This document shows positions 1 through 6,195 of a DNA stretch of 10,423 bases, piece after piece. The DNA comes from an uncultured Collinsella sp. (GTDB taxonomy: Bacteria > Actinomycetota > Coriobacteriia > Coriobacteriales > Coriobacteriaceae). Position 1 is the stretch's first letter. Each line of letters opens with the position of its first letter. The notes beneath the pieces were generated by a model that saw only the letters and a list, made by a program, of their open reading frames with translations, ran no database searches and was not told the origin of the DNA. The translations under genes and the position numbers were made by a program. The DNA lies in NCBI GenBank assembly GCA_900543945.1, contig UQTN01000074.1:1-10423 (forward strand), given 5' to 3'.

Positions 1-62
1 AGAACTCCTACACCTCTCAGATGGTCCGCACCATCAAGTACTTCGAGAAGTTCGTTGCTTAA
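1..62 (+). CDS. gap: Glyceraldehyde-3-phosphate dehydrogenase, C-terminal end (partial)
   Basis: Only the last 19 codons and the TAA stop are present; the reading frame begins at base 3 and the gene continues upstream of the window. The visible residues, NSYTSQMVRTIKYFEKFVA, match the usual C-terminal helix of phosphorylating GAPDH, which normally follows a WYDNE segment and reads S/G-Y-x-x-R/Q-M/L-V-x-T/L. The enzyme oxidises glyceraldehyde-3-phosphate to 1,3-bisphosphoglycerate, the substrate of the PGK encoded next. The position directly before pgk and tpiA strongly supports the call. The gene is followed by a strong terminator, so it is probably transcribed largely as its own unit, with any pgk expression through read-through. 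The paralogue type (catabolic or anabolic) cannot be judged from this fragment. Confidence 0.9.
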   Translation, partial: NSYTSQMVRTIKYFEKFVA

Positions 63-100
63 TTTAGCTTTTAGCGAATAGCTCGTTGAGCGTCTAAAGA

Positions 101-146
101 AGGGCGCGGCCTCATAGGGCTTACACCCTAGGGTCGCGCCCTTTTT
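101..146 (+). terminator. Intrinsic terminator after gap
   Basis: AGGGCGCG (101-108) pairs exactly with CGCGCCCT (135-142). The stem is extended inward by GCC against GGT with one wobble pair. The apex can close further through TAGG and CCTA around 115-130. Five T residues (142-146) follow directly. This is a GC-rich stem plus T-tract, the classic rho-independent form. It stands 38 bases after the gap stop and 57 bases before the pgk start. Confidence 0.88.
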
Positions 147-156
147 ATAGGAAATC

Positions 157-179
157 GTCTGCCGTAATGGGAGGCAGAC
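157..179 (+). promoter_or_regulatory. Hairpin in the pgk leader
   Basis: GTCTGCC (157-163) and GGCAGAC (173-179) form a perfect 7-bp stem with a 9-base loop. It lies between the gap terminator and the pgk ribosome binding site (AAAGG around 187-191). An out-of-place ATG (167-169), in frame with pgk, sits in the loop. The element could be a translational or mRNA-stability hairpin or a protein operator; no regulator can be named from the sequence. No T-tract follows, so it is not a terminator. Confidence 0.5.
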
Positions 180-202
180 ACGTACGAAAGGTAGAAGCAA
201 AC

Positions 203-1393
203 ATGGCCTTTACCAAGAAGACCGTCCGCGACATCGATGTCGACGGCAAGCGCGTTCTCGTCCGCGTTGACTTCAACGTGCCTATCAAGGATGGCGTCGT
301 TGGCGATACCACCCGCATCAAGGCTGCCCTGCCCACCATCAACTACCTCGTTGAGCACAACGCTCGCGTCATCCTCATGAGCCACCTCGGCCGTCCCGAT
401 GGCACCGGCTTCCAGCCCGAGCTGTCCCTCGAGCCCGTCGCCAAGAAGCTCGCTGAGCTCTCTGGTCTCGATGTTGCCTTTGTCGCCGACACCTACGGCG
501 AGAAGGCTGCTGAGGCTGTTGCCGCCGTCGAGCCGGGCAAGGTCCTCGTTCTCGAGAACGTCCGTTTTGACAAGCGTGAGAAGAAGAACGATCCCGAGAT
601 CGCCAAGAAGCTCGCTTCCTATGGTGACGTCTTCGTTCTCGATGCCTTCGGCACCGCTCACCGCGCCCAGGGTTCCGTCGTGGGCCCCGCCGCTTACCTG
701 CCTGCCGTCGCCGGCTTCCTGCTCGAGAAGGAGGTCGACACGCTGACCGGCATCTTCGCCGAGCCCGAGCGCCCCTTCGTCGCTATCGTCGGCGGTTCCA
801 AGGTTTCCTCCAAGATCGGCGTTCTCGATCACCTCATCGACTCCGCTGATACCCTGATCATCGGTGGCGGCATGGCCTACACCTTCTTCCTGGCTCAGGG
901 CTTGACCGTCGGTCAGTCCCTCAAGGAAGAGGACTGGGTCGAGCGCGCCGGCGAGATGCTCAAGAAGGCCGAGGAGAAGGGCGTCAAGATCCTGCTCCCC
1001 ATCGACAACCGCGTTGCCGATCACTTTGGCGAGGACGCTGTCCCCGAGGTTGTCGCTTCCGACGCTATCCCCGACGATCGTGAGGGCATGGACATCGGCC
1101 CCAAGACCGAGGAGCTCTACGCCGAGGCCGTCAAGGGCGCCAAGACCGTGTTCTGGAACGGCCCCATGGGCGTCTTCGAGTTCGACAACTTCGCTCACGG
1201 CACCCAGGCTATCGCCGAGGCCGTCGCCGAGGCCGACTGCACCTCGATCATCGGCGGTGGTGACTCTGTCGCGGCTGTCAACAAGTTCAACCTGGCCGAC
1301 AAGATGAGCTGGATCTCCACCGGTGGTGGCGCTTCCATGGAGCTCGTCGAGGGTAAGGCCCTGCCCGGAGTGGAGGCGCTTCTCGATGCCTAA
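203..1393 (+). CDS. pgk: Phosphoglycerate kinase
   Basis: Cytosolic glycolytic enzyme of 396 residues, a normal bacterial length. It transfers phosphate from 1,3-bisphosphoglycerate to ADP, giving ATP and 3-phosphoglycerate. The N-terminal substrate domain shows RVDFNVP (21-27, with Asp23 and Asn25) and SHLGRP (60-65). The C-terminal nucleotide domain shows GGSKV (197-201), GGGMA (221-225), WNGPMGVFE (318-326), GGGDS (351-355) and STGGGAS (372-378). All key family motifs are intact. I chose ATG 203 because MAFTKKTVRDIDVDGK is the standard PGK N-terminus and a GAAAGG-type Shine-Dalgarno lies 11 to 12 bases upstream. The in-frame ATG at 167 would add 12 atypical residues encoded by a hairpin. 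The 3' end overlaps tpiA by 8 bases, so the two are translationally coupled. No convincing promoter was found between the gap terminator and this start. Confidence 0.98.
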   Translation: MAFTKKTVRDIDVDGKRVLVRVDFNVPIKDGVVGDTTRIKAALPTINYLVEHNARVILMSHLGRPDGTGFQPELSLEPVAKKLAELSGLDVAFVADTYGEKAAEAVAAVEPGKVLVLENVRFDKREKKNDPEIAKKLASYGDVFVLDAFGTAHRAQGSVVGPAAYLPAVAGFLLEKEVDTLTGIFAEPERPFVAIVGGSKVSSKIGVLDHLIDSADTLIIGGGMAYTFFLAQGLTVGQSLKEEDWVERAGEMLKKAEEKGVKILLPIDNRVADHFGEDAVPEVVASDAIPDDREGMDIGPKTEELYAEAVKGAKTVFWNGPMGVFEFDNFAHGTQAIAEAVAEADCTSIIGGGDSVAAVNKFNLADKMSWISTGGGASMELVEGKALPGVEALLDA

Positions 1394-2153
1394 TCGCACC
1401 CTTCTTATCGCTGGTAACTGGAAGATGAACAACGACGTCGCCGAGGCCGCCAAGCTCGCCGACGAGCTGGCTCAGGCTCTGCCCGAGGTTCCGGCTGGCG
1501 TCGAGGTGCTCGTCTGCCCTCCGACCATTGACATCACCACGGTTCATGACCGTATTCAGGCTGCCCCCATCGCCCTCGGTGCTCAGAACGTGTACTGGGA
1601 GGCCAAGGGTGCCTTCACCGGTGAGTCCTCTTGCGACATGCTCAAGTCCGCTGGCTGCACCTACTGCATCATCGGTCACTCCGAGCGTCGCGACTACTTC
1701 CACGAGACCGACGAGGATCAGAACAAGAAGGCCAAGGCCCTCGTTGCCGCCGGTCTTGTTCCCGTCTTCTGCTGCGGCGAGTCCCTCGAGGTCCGCGAGG
1801 CTGGCACCTATGTCGAGCACGTCGTGAACCAGGTCAAGGCTGGCCTTGCTGGTCTTGAGATCACCTGCCCCAAGCAGGTCGTCGTCGCCTACGAGCCCAT
1901 CTGGGCCATCGGCACCGGCAAGACCGCTACCGCCGAGGACGCTCAGGAGGTCTGCGGCGCTATCCGTGAGACCCTCAAGGAGATGTTCGGCGAGGAGCTC
2001 GCCGACGGTATCCGCGTCCTGTACGGTGGTTCCGCTAAGCCCGGCAACATTGCCGAGCTCGTCGCCAAGCCTGACGTTGACGGCGCCCTCGTGGGCGGCG
2101 CTTCGCTCAAGGCTGCCGACTTCGCCTCTATGGTCGTCAAGGCAGGCGAGTAG
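1386..2153 (+). CDS. tpiA: Triosephosphate isomerase
   Basis: Cytosolic TIM-barrel enzyme of 255 residues that interconverts dihydroxyacetone phosphate and glyceraldehyde-3-phosphate. Active-site elements are all visible: Asn11 and Lys13 in AGNWKMN (9-15), catalytic His98 in IIGHSERR, the catalytic base Glu170 in AYEPIW, the mobile loop WAIGTGKTAT just after it, and the phosphate-binding YGGSAKPGN from Tyr213. A second phosphate-contact segment, GALVGGASL, lies near the C-terminus. The start ATG lies inside the last codons of pgk (shared ATGCCTAA, 8-base overlap), with GGAGG at 1372-1376 placed 9 bases upstream. The frame stays open upstream to 1323, but that extension lies within pgk and is not TPI-like. 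It is the second gene of the pgk-tpiA-gpmI operon. Confidence 0.98.
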   Translation: MPNRTLLIAGNWKMNNDVAEAAKLADELAQALPEVPAGVEVLVCPPTIDITTVHDRIQAAPIALGAQNVYWEAKGAFTGESSCDMLKSAGCTYCIIGHSERRDYFHETDEDQNKKAKALVAAGLVPVFCCGESLEVREAGTYVEHVVNQVKAGLAGLEITCPKQVVVAYEPIWAIGTGKTATAEDAQEVCGAIRETLKEMFGEELADGIRVLYGGSAKPGNIAELVAKPDVDGALVGGASLKAADFASMVVKAGE

Positions 2154-2158
2154 GACAT

Positions 2159-3712
2159 ATGGCACAGCGTCATCTTCCTGCACTCCTGATCATCATGGAT
2201 GGCTGCGGCCTTGCTCCGGCTGATGGCGAGAACGCCGTCGCCGCTGCCAAGACGCCCTTCCTTGATAGCCTGTACGAGAAGTATCCTCACACCACGCTCG
2301 GTGCTTCGGGCGAGGACGTGGGCCTTCCCGACGGCCAGATGGGCAACTCCGAGGTGGGTCACCTCAACATCGGTGCCGGCCGCATCGTGTTCCAGGAGCT
2401 TTCGCGCATCAACAACGCCATCAAGGACGGCTCCATCGCCAAGAACGAGGTCTTCGTCAAGGCTATGGACGACGTCAAGGCCGAAGGCAAGACCCTGCAC
2501 CTCATGGGCCTTATGAGCCCTGGCGGTGTTCATTCTCACATGAACCACGTCGAGGCTCTGGTCAAGATGGCTGCCCAGCATGGCGTCAAGACCGTTCGCG
2601 TCCACGCCTTCATGGATGGCCGCGACGTCGACCCGCAGTCCGGTGCCGGCTACATGAGCGAGTTCTGCGCTTTCCTGGCTAAGATCTCCGAGGAGACCGG
2701 TTGCGACGCTCGCGTTGCCACCGTTTCGGGCCGCTATTGGGCCATGGACCGCGACAACCGCTGGGAGCGCATCCAGCGTGCCTACGACGTCATGGTCAAC
2801 GCGTCCGATGCCGATACCGACCCCGTTGCCGGTATCAAGGCCTACTACGAGAAGGATCCGCGCGGCGACGAGTTCGTCGAGCCCTTCGCTGCCCACAACG
2901 AGGGCATTCACGAGGGCGACGCGGCCATCTTCTTCAACTTCCGTCCCGACCGCGCTCGTCAGATGACTCGCGTGTTCACGGACAAGGAGTTCGACGGCTT
3001 TGAGCGCGAGCAGATTAAGCTTTCGCACTTTGTGACGATGACCGAGTACGATCCGACGTTTGACGTCGAGGTCGCCTTCCCCAAGACATTCCCCGAGAAC
3101 GTTCTGGCCGACGTTATCGCCGCCAATGGCCTGAAGCAGCTGCACACCGCCGAGACCGAGAAGTACGCCCATGTGACGTTCTTCCTCAACGGCGGCATCG
3201 AGGAGCCCAAGGAGGGCGAGGAGCGCGTGCTCGTCGCTTCCCCCAAGGTTGCTACCTACGATCTGCAGCCCGAGATGAGCGCTCCCGAGGTTACCGAGAA
3301 GCTCGTCGCCGCTATTAACGAGGATCGCGCTGATTTCTACATCGTGAACTTCGCGAACTGCGACATGGTTGGTCACACCGGCGTGTTCGACGCCGCCGTT
3401 AAGGCCGTCGAGGCTGTTGACGATGCTCTGTCCAAGGTTGTCCCGGCGATTCTCGCCAAGGGCGGCTTTGCGCTGATTACCGCCGACCATGGCAACGCCG
3501 ATCACATGTTTGACGTTGCTTCCGACGGTTCCAAGCATCCGTTTACGGCTCACACCACCAACCGCGTGCCGTTCATCATCGTTGATGATAAGGCCAAGCT
3601 CACCGGTATCGAGGACGGCCGTCTTTCCGATATCGCTCCGACCATGCTCACCATGGCTGGTATTGAGCCTTCCGCCGAGATGACGGGTCGCGTGCTCGCC
3701 ACCGAGGCCTAA
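2159..3712 (+). CDS. gpmI: 2,3-bisphosphoglycerate-independent phosphoglycerate mutase
   Basis: Cytosolic iPGM of 517 residues, the usual length (about 510), converting 3-phosphoglycerate to 2-phosphoglycerate without a bisphosphoglycerate cofactor. It belongs to the alkaline-phosphatase superfamily and needs Mn2+ or similar metals. Visible landmarks: metal ligand Asp14 in IIMDGCG, the phospho-acceptor Ser64 in GQMGNSEVGHLN, DGRDVDP (153-159) of the transferase domain, CDMVGHTG (401-408) and TADHGNAD (441-448), the last two supplying metal ligands. No key residue is missing. The ATG lies 5 bases after the tpiA stop. The Shine-Dalgarno is weak (AGGA only 3 bases upstream, AAGGCAGG 12 bases upstream), so translation is probably coupled to tpiA. 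The stop is doubled (TAATAG), and an intrinsic terminator closes the operon. Confidence 0.98.
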   Translation: MAQRHLPALLIIMDGCGLAPADGENAVAAAKTPFLDSLYEKYPHTTLGASGEDVGLPDGQMGNSEVGHLNIGAGRIVFQELSRINNAIKDGSIAKNEVFVKAMDDVKAEGKTLHLMGLMSPGGVHSHMNHVEALVKMAAQHGVKTVRVHAFMDGRDVDPQSGAGYMSEFCAFLAKISEETGCDARVATVSGRYWAMDRDNRWERIQRAYDVMVNASDADTDPVAGIKAYYEKDPRGDEFVEPFAAHNEGIHEGDAAIFFNFRPDRARQMTRVFTDKEFDGFEREQIKLSHFVTMTEYDPTFDVEVAFPKTFPENVLADVIAANGLKQLHTAETEKYAHVTFFLNGGIEEPKEGEERVLVASPKVATYDLQPEMSAPEVTEKLVAAINEDRADFYIVNFANCDMVGHTGVFDAAVKAVEAVDDALSKVVPAILAKGGFALITADHGNADHMFDVASDGSKHPFTAHTTNRVPFIIVDDKAKLTGIEDGRLSDIAPTMLTMAGIEPSAEMTGRVLATEA

Positions 3713-3735
3713 TAGAAAACAAATACCGTTTTCTA
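3713..3735 (+). other. Short AT-rich hairpin just after the gpmI stop
   Basis: TAGAAAAC (3713-3720) and GTTTTCTA (3728-3735) form a perfect 8-bp inverted repeat around a 7-base spacer, beginning at the base after the gpmI stop codon. It ends 4 bases before the GC-rich terminator stem, giving two hairpins in series. It may act as a 3'-end mRNA protection element or a DNA-binding site; nothing in the sequence decides between these. Confidence 0.45.
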
Positions 3736-3739
3736 GTAA

Positions 3740-3772
3740 GGGGGTTGTCCACAACCGGACGACCCCCTTTTT
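3740..3772 (+). terminator. Intrinsic terminator of the pgk-tpiA-gpmI operon
   Basis: GGGGGTTGTCC (3740-3750) pairs along all 11 positions (one wobble) with GGACGACCCCC (3757-3767) around a 6-base loop, followed by five T residues (3768-3772). The stem, short loop and T-tract are ideal for rho-independent termination, and the element lies 27 bases after the gpmI stop. Confidence 0.95.
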
Positions 3773-3779
3773 GGTATTT

Positions 3780-3810
3780 CTGCCATTTCTACCCCGTCCC
3801 TAAATGGCAG
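3780..3810. promoter_or_regulatory. Inverted repeat upstream of secG, possible operator
   Basis: CTGCCATTT (3780-3788) and AAATGGCAG (3802-3810) are perfect 9-bp inverted arms separated by 13 bases (centre-to-centre 22 bases, about two helical turns). No T-tract follows, and it lies 20 to 50 bases upstream of the candidate secG -10 box, in the region where a regulator would bind. A role as operator is inference; it could also be an RNA hairpin left from read-through transcripts. Confidence 0.4.
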
Positions 3811-3831
3811 GTGGGGGAGTGTTGGAGGTTG

Positions 3832-3840
3832 TGGTACAGT
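3832..3840 (+). promoter_or_regulatory. Candidate extended -10 promoter of secG
   Basis: TGGTACAGT fits an extended -10 element (TGn before a TAnnnT hexamer, TACAGT at 3835-3840). No good -35 box sits 16 to 18 bases upstream, where the DNA is GTGGGGGAG, which is tolerable for extended -10 promoters. secG needs a start somewhere here because a strong terminator lies upstream. This is the best candidate, not a certain one. Confidence 0.35.
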
Positions 3841-3876
3841 ACTGGAGTTTGAATTGTTCTATTAAGGAGCTTATCT

Positions 3877-4131
3877 ATGGGTCCGTTCCAGATTCTTCTG
3901 TTTGTCGTTTGGGCTGTCTCTGCCGTGGCGCTGACGATTCTCGTCCTGATGCACTCCGGTAAGGGTACCGGCGTTTCGGATATGATCGCCAGTTCTCTGT
4001 ATAACTCCACCTCTGCCACGGGCGTTATGGAGCAGAACCTTGACCGCCTGACCGTTATCATGGCTGTCGTGTTTGCCGTGTGCGTTGTGCTGTGCATGTT
4101 CTTCTTCCCGCAGGGCATCGTCGGCTACTAA
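3877..4131 (+). CDS. secG: Preprotein translocase subunit SecG
   Basis: Small membrane protein of 84 residues, the size expected for SecG, the non-essential partner of SecY and SecE that assists SecA-driven export across the cytoplasmic membrane. Two hydrophobic segments (about residues 4-24 and 62-80) flank a polar loop containing HSGKGTGVSDMIASS (30-44), which matches the conserved GKGxGxSD/GG loop of the family. AAGGAG (3864-3869) lies 7 bases before the ATG. The gene is flanked by terminators on both sides, so it appears monocistronic. Its place next to the triose-phosphate genes agrees with the tpiA-secG neighbourhood known in other Actinomycetota. Confidence 0.93.
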   Translation: MGPFQILLFVVWAVSAVALTILVLMHSGKGTGVSDMIASSLYNSTSATGVMEQNLDRLTVIMAVVFAVCVVLCMFFFPQGIVGY

Positions 4132-4153
4132 GCATCGGCGTATATACGTTTGC

Positions 4154-4183
4154 AAAGGGTCCCGCATGTGTGGGGCCCTTTTT
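4154..4183 (+). terminator. Intrinsic terminator after secG
   Basis: AAAGGGTCCC (4154-4163) pairs over 10 positions (one wobble) with GGGGCCCTTT (4172-4181) around an 8-base loop. The T-run spans 4179-4183. It stands 22 bases after the secG stop and insulates the opp region from secG transcription. Confidence 0.93.
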
Positions 4184-4262
4184 GTTTACAGACTTGTAAC
4201 AGAGTCAAAATATCCCCACATACTTCGCCTAACTAAAGAAATTCTCGACCGTTAACCGGAAT

Positions 4263-4291
4263 TAGCGCCATATTGTGCATAAAATGCGCTA
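4263..4291. promoter_or_regulatory. Inverted repeat with a possible -10 box upstream of oppA
   Basis: TAGCGC (4263-4268) and GCGCTA (4286-4291) are perfect 6-bp inverted arms; two more pairs form if C4269 is skipped. Between the arms lies TAAAAT (4280-4285), five of six matches to TATAAT. The -35 region (about 4256-4262) is poor, so the promoter is tentative. If real, a protein binding the arms would cover the -10 box, a layout typical of repression. The 290-base gap before oppA otherwise holds no gene. Confidence 0.3.
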
Positions 4292-4301
4292 CTGTATTGC
4301 G

Positions 4302-4349
4302 AAACGTTGGTCCGCACTGCATAACCAGCCATAACGGCGGACCGCGTTT
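4302..4349 (+). promoter_or_regulatory. Long stem-loop in the oppA leader
   Basis: AAACG-TT-GGTCCGC (4302-4315) faces GCGGACC-G-CGTTT (4337-4349): 7 plus 5 perfect pairs separated by a small internal loop, around a 21-base apical loop (4316-4336). It lies 72 to 120 bases upstream of the oppA start and has no T-tract after it, so it is not a terminator. It could be a 5'-UTR structure controlling oppA mRNA stability or translation, or a DNA site. It does not match a riboswitch class that I recognise. Confidence 0.45.
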
Positions 4350-4421
4350 GAATGGTTCGATTGGGCTGTCTCGACGTTGCCCGGCCGAATTCACTTTGTC
4401 CTATCTCATAAGGAGGATGGC

Positions 4422-6098
4422 ATGGCTGATTCTATGTTCCACCAGCCCGTTATGGGTCGTCGCGCCTTTGTTGGCGGCACCCTCGCTGCGAGCTCCATGG
4501 CTTTTCTTGCCGCATGCGGCAAGAAGGGCGGCGACGCTTCCGGATCTGACTCCGGTTCGACGCTGAACTTCTACATCAACAACCCGGTCTGCATCGACCC
4601 CTACAACGTCCAGGAGGATCAGGGCACTCAGGTCGAGTACCAGCTCTTCGACGCTCTGACGGAGTACGACCCCGAGAAGGGCGAGATCGTTCCGCTGGCT
4701 TGCGAGTCCTTTGAGGCTAACGACGACGCCACCGAGTTCACCTTCAAGATCAAGAAGGCTAAGTTCCACAACGGTGACGACGTTACCTCCAAGTCCTTCA
4801 AGCTCGGTTGGGAGCGTCTAGTCAACACCAAGTCGGCCATCGCCACCGAGTATGGTCCTTCCGAGGTCTCCTATCACCTTTCCATGGTTGAGGGCTATGA
4901 CGATCTGCTTGCCGGCAACGCTACCGAGCTCAGCGGTGTTACTTGCCCCGACGATGAGACCCTCGTCGTCAAGCTGTCTTCCGCTTACGCCGACTTCCCC
5001 TTCGTCGCCTCTCACCCGGCTCTGTCCCCGGTTCCCGAGTGCGCCGAGTCCGATGTCAAGAGCTTCTACCTTGCCCCGGTCGGTAACGGCCCGTTCATGA
5101 TGGACGGTAAGTGGGAGGATGGCCAGGAGATCAACCTCAAGAAGTTTGACGATTACTATGGCGACAAGGCCAAGATCGATGGCATCCACTTCCAGGTCAT
5201 CAAGGACATGGAGACCGCTTACAAGGAGTTCCAGGCCGGTAACCTCGATGTCTGCGACGTTCCCGTTGCTCAGATCGATGCCGCCAAGAAGGACCGTGGC
5301 GAGTCCAAGGACGGTTACACCATGGGTGACGGCGAGCATATGCTGCTCGGTGCCGAGCCTTCCACGTACTATCTGACCTGCAACACCACGGCCGAGCCGT
5401 TCAATAACGCCGACCTGCGCAAGGGCATCTCCCTGGCCATCAACCGTGAGGCCATCTGCAAGACCATCTTCAAGGGTACCCGTACCCCCGCCGACGGTAT
5501 TGTTCCTCCGGGAATCGCCGGCTACAAGGAGGGCGCATGGGAGTTCTGCGCCTATGACGTCGACAAGGCTAACGAGTACCTCGACAAGGTCGCTCCCGCT
5601 GGCGCTAACGGCGATCGTGGCATTAGCGTGACCCTTTCCTACAACCAGGACGGTGGTCACAAGGAGATCATGGAGTCCATCATCGGCGACCTCGCCAAGG
5701 TTGGCGTTACCGCTGTCTCCGATACCCCTGAGTGGTCTGCCCTGCTCGAGCAGTATCAGAACTTCAACTATCAGTTCGGCCGTCTGGGCTGGATCGCCGA
5801 TTACCCGATCATGGACAACTTCCTGTACCCGCTGTTCCACTCCGACTCCCTCGGTGGCGACAACCGCTCCGGTTACAGCAACCCCGAGTTCGATGCCAAG
5901 GTCGACGAGGCCCGCACCACGGTTGATGACGAGGAGCGCATCGCCAAGATGCGGGAGGCCGACGCCATGGTCGCTGCTGACTGCCCGGTTATCCCGGTGA
6001 TGTTCTACACGCACACCATCGCTGGCTCCGACCGCGTCAAGCATCTCTATGTTGATCCGCAGAAGCACGCCGATCTGGGTACCGCCGAGCTCGCCTAA
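4422..6098 (+). CDS. oppA: Peptide ABC transporter substrate-binding lipoprotein (SBP family 5)
   Basis: Extracytoplasmic peptide-binding protein of 558 residues anchored to the membrane by lipidation; it delivers oligopeptides or dipeptides to OppBC. The signal region has twin arginines (GRRAFVGG, 12-19), a weakly hydrophobic Ala/Gly/Ser stretch and a lipobox LAAC with Cys32 as the predicted lipidated residue. The mature part follows the SBP_bac_5 pattern: LNFYINNP near the start, GEIVPLACESFE, the TFKIKKAKFHNGD motif, GNGPFM, and a long Dpp/Opp-like second lobe. AAGGAGG (4410-4416) precedes ATG 4422 by 5 bases. An ATG at 4417 is out of frame and too close to the Shine-Dalgarno, and the frame upstream to 4377 is non-signal-like. 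Whether it prefers dipeptides or longer peptides cannot be told from the sequence; the gene symbol follows the family and operon context. Confidence 0.93.
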   Translation: MADSMFHQPVMGRRAFVGGTLAASSMAFLAACGKKGGDASGSDSGSTLNFYINNPVCIDPYNVQEDQGTQVEYQLFDALTEYDPEKGEIVPLACESFEANDDATEFTFKIKKAKFHNGDDVTSKSFKLGWERLVNTKSAIATEYGPSEVSYHLSMVEGYDDLLAGNATELSGVTCPDDETLVVKLSSAYADFPFVASHPALSPVPECAESDVKSFYLAPVGNGPFMMDGKWEDGQEINLKKFDDYYGDKAKIDGIHFQVIKDMETAYKEFQAGNLDVCDVPVAQIDAAKKDRGESKDGYTMGDGEHMLLGAEPSTYYLTCNTTAEPFNNADLRKGISLAINREAICKTIFKGTRTPADGIVPPGIAGYKEGAWEFCAYDVDKANEYLDKVAPAGANGDRGISVTLSYNQDGGHKEIMESIIGDLAKVGVTAVSDTPEWSALLEQYQNFNYQFGRLGWIADYPIMDNFLYPLFHSDSLGGDNRSGYSNPEFDAKVDEARTTVDDEERIAKMREADAMVAADCPVIPVMFYTHTIAGSDRVKHLYVDPQKHADLGTAELA

Positions 6099-6195
6099 GG
6101 GTTTTGCAGCTTCCGTGAGGGTCAAGTATTTACGTAGACCTCATGGGAAACATACAGTTCTCCCTAACCTGGGGTAAACTGGCTGATGGTAATTT

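Noticed and set aside
167..202. An upstream ATG that would extend PGK by 12 residues.
   Set aside because: The ATG lies in a hairpin loop, has a poor Shine-Dalgarno, and adds residues not seen in the PGK family. ATG 203 gives the canonical N-terminus.
128..1453. A 441-codon open frame on the minus strand opposite pgk, and similar ones opposite tpiA (1287-2183) and oppA (4818-6125).
   Set aside because: All are in antisense register with well-supported genes and arise from scarcity of TTA, CTA and TCA codons. None has a plausible ribosome binding site and domain content.
1943..3754. A 603-codon open frame on the minus strand opposite gpmI.
   Set aside because: Same in-register antisense effect; the protein is a low-complexity Gly/Leu/Val/Asp mix with no recognisable domain, and gpmI on the + strand is intact.
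4273..4566. A 97-codon + frame in the oppA leader running into oppA, as a possible leader peptide gene.
   Set aside because: It has no Shine-Dalgarno, runs out of frame far into oppA, and its later part is simply oppA read in another frame. No run of regulatory codons is evident.
6104..6132. A possible promoter for oppBCDF: TTGCAG and TATTTA with a 17-base spacer.
   Set aside because: The -10 hexamer lacks the final T and matches only three positions. Chance matches of this quality are common, so I did not list it, but start mapping could revive it.
6116..6143. TGAGG-G-TC facing GACCTCA just after oppA as a terminator.
   Set aside because: The stem is short and bulged and no T-tract follows; the hairpin at 6196-6228 is much stronger.
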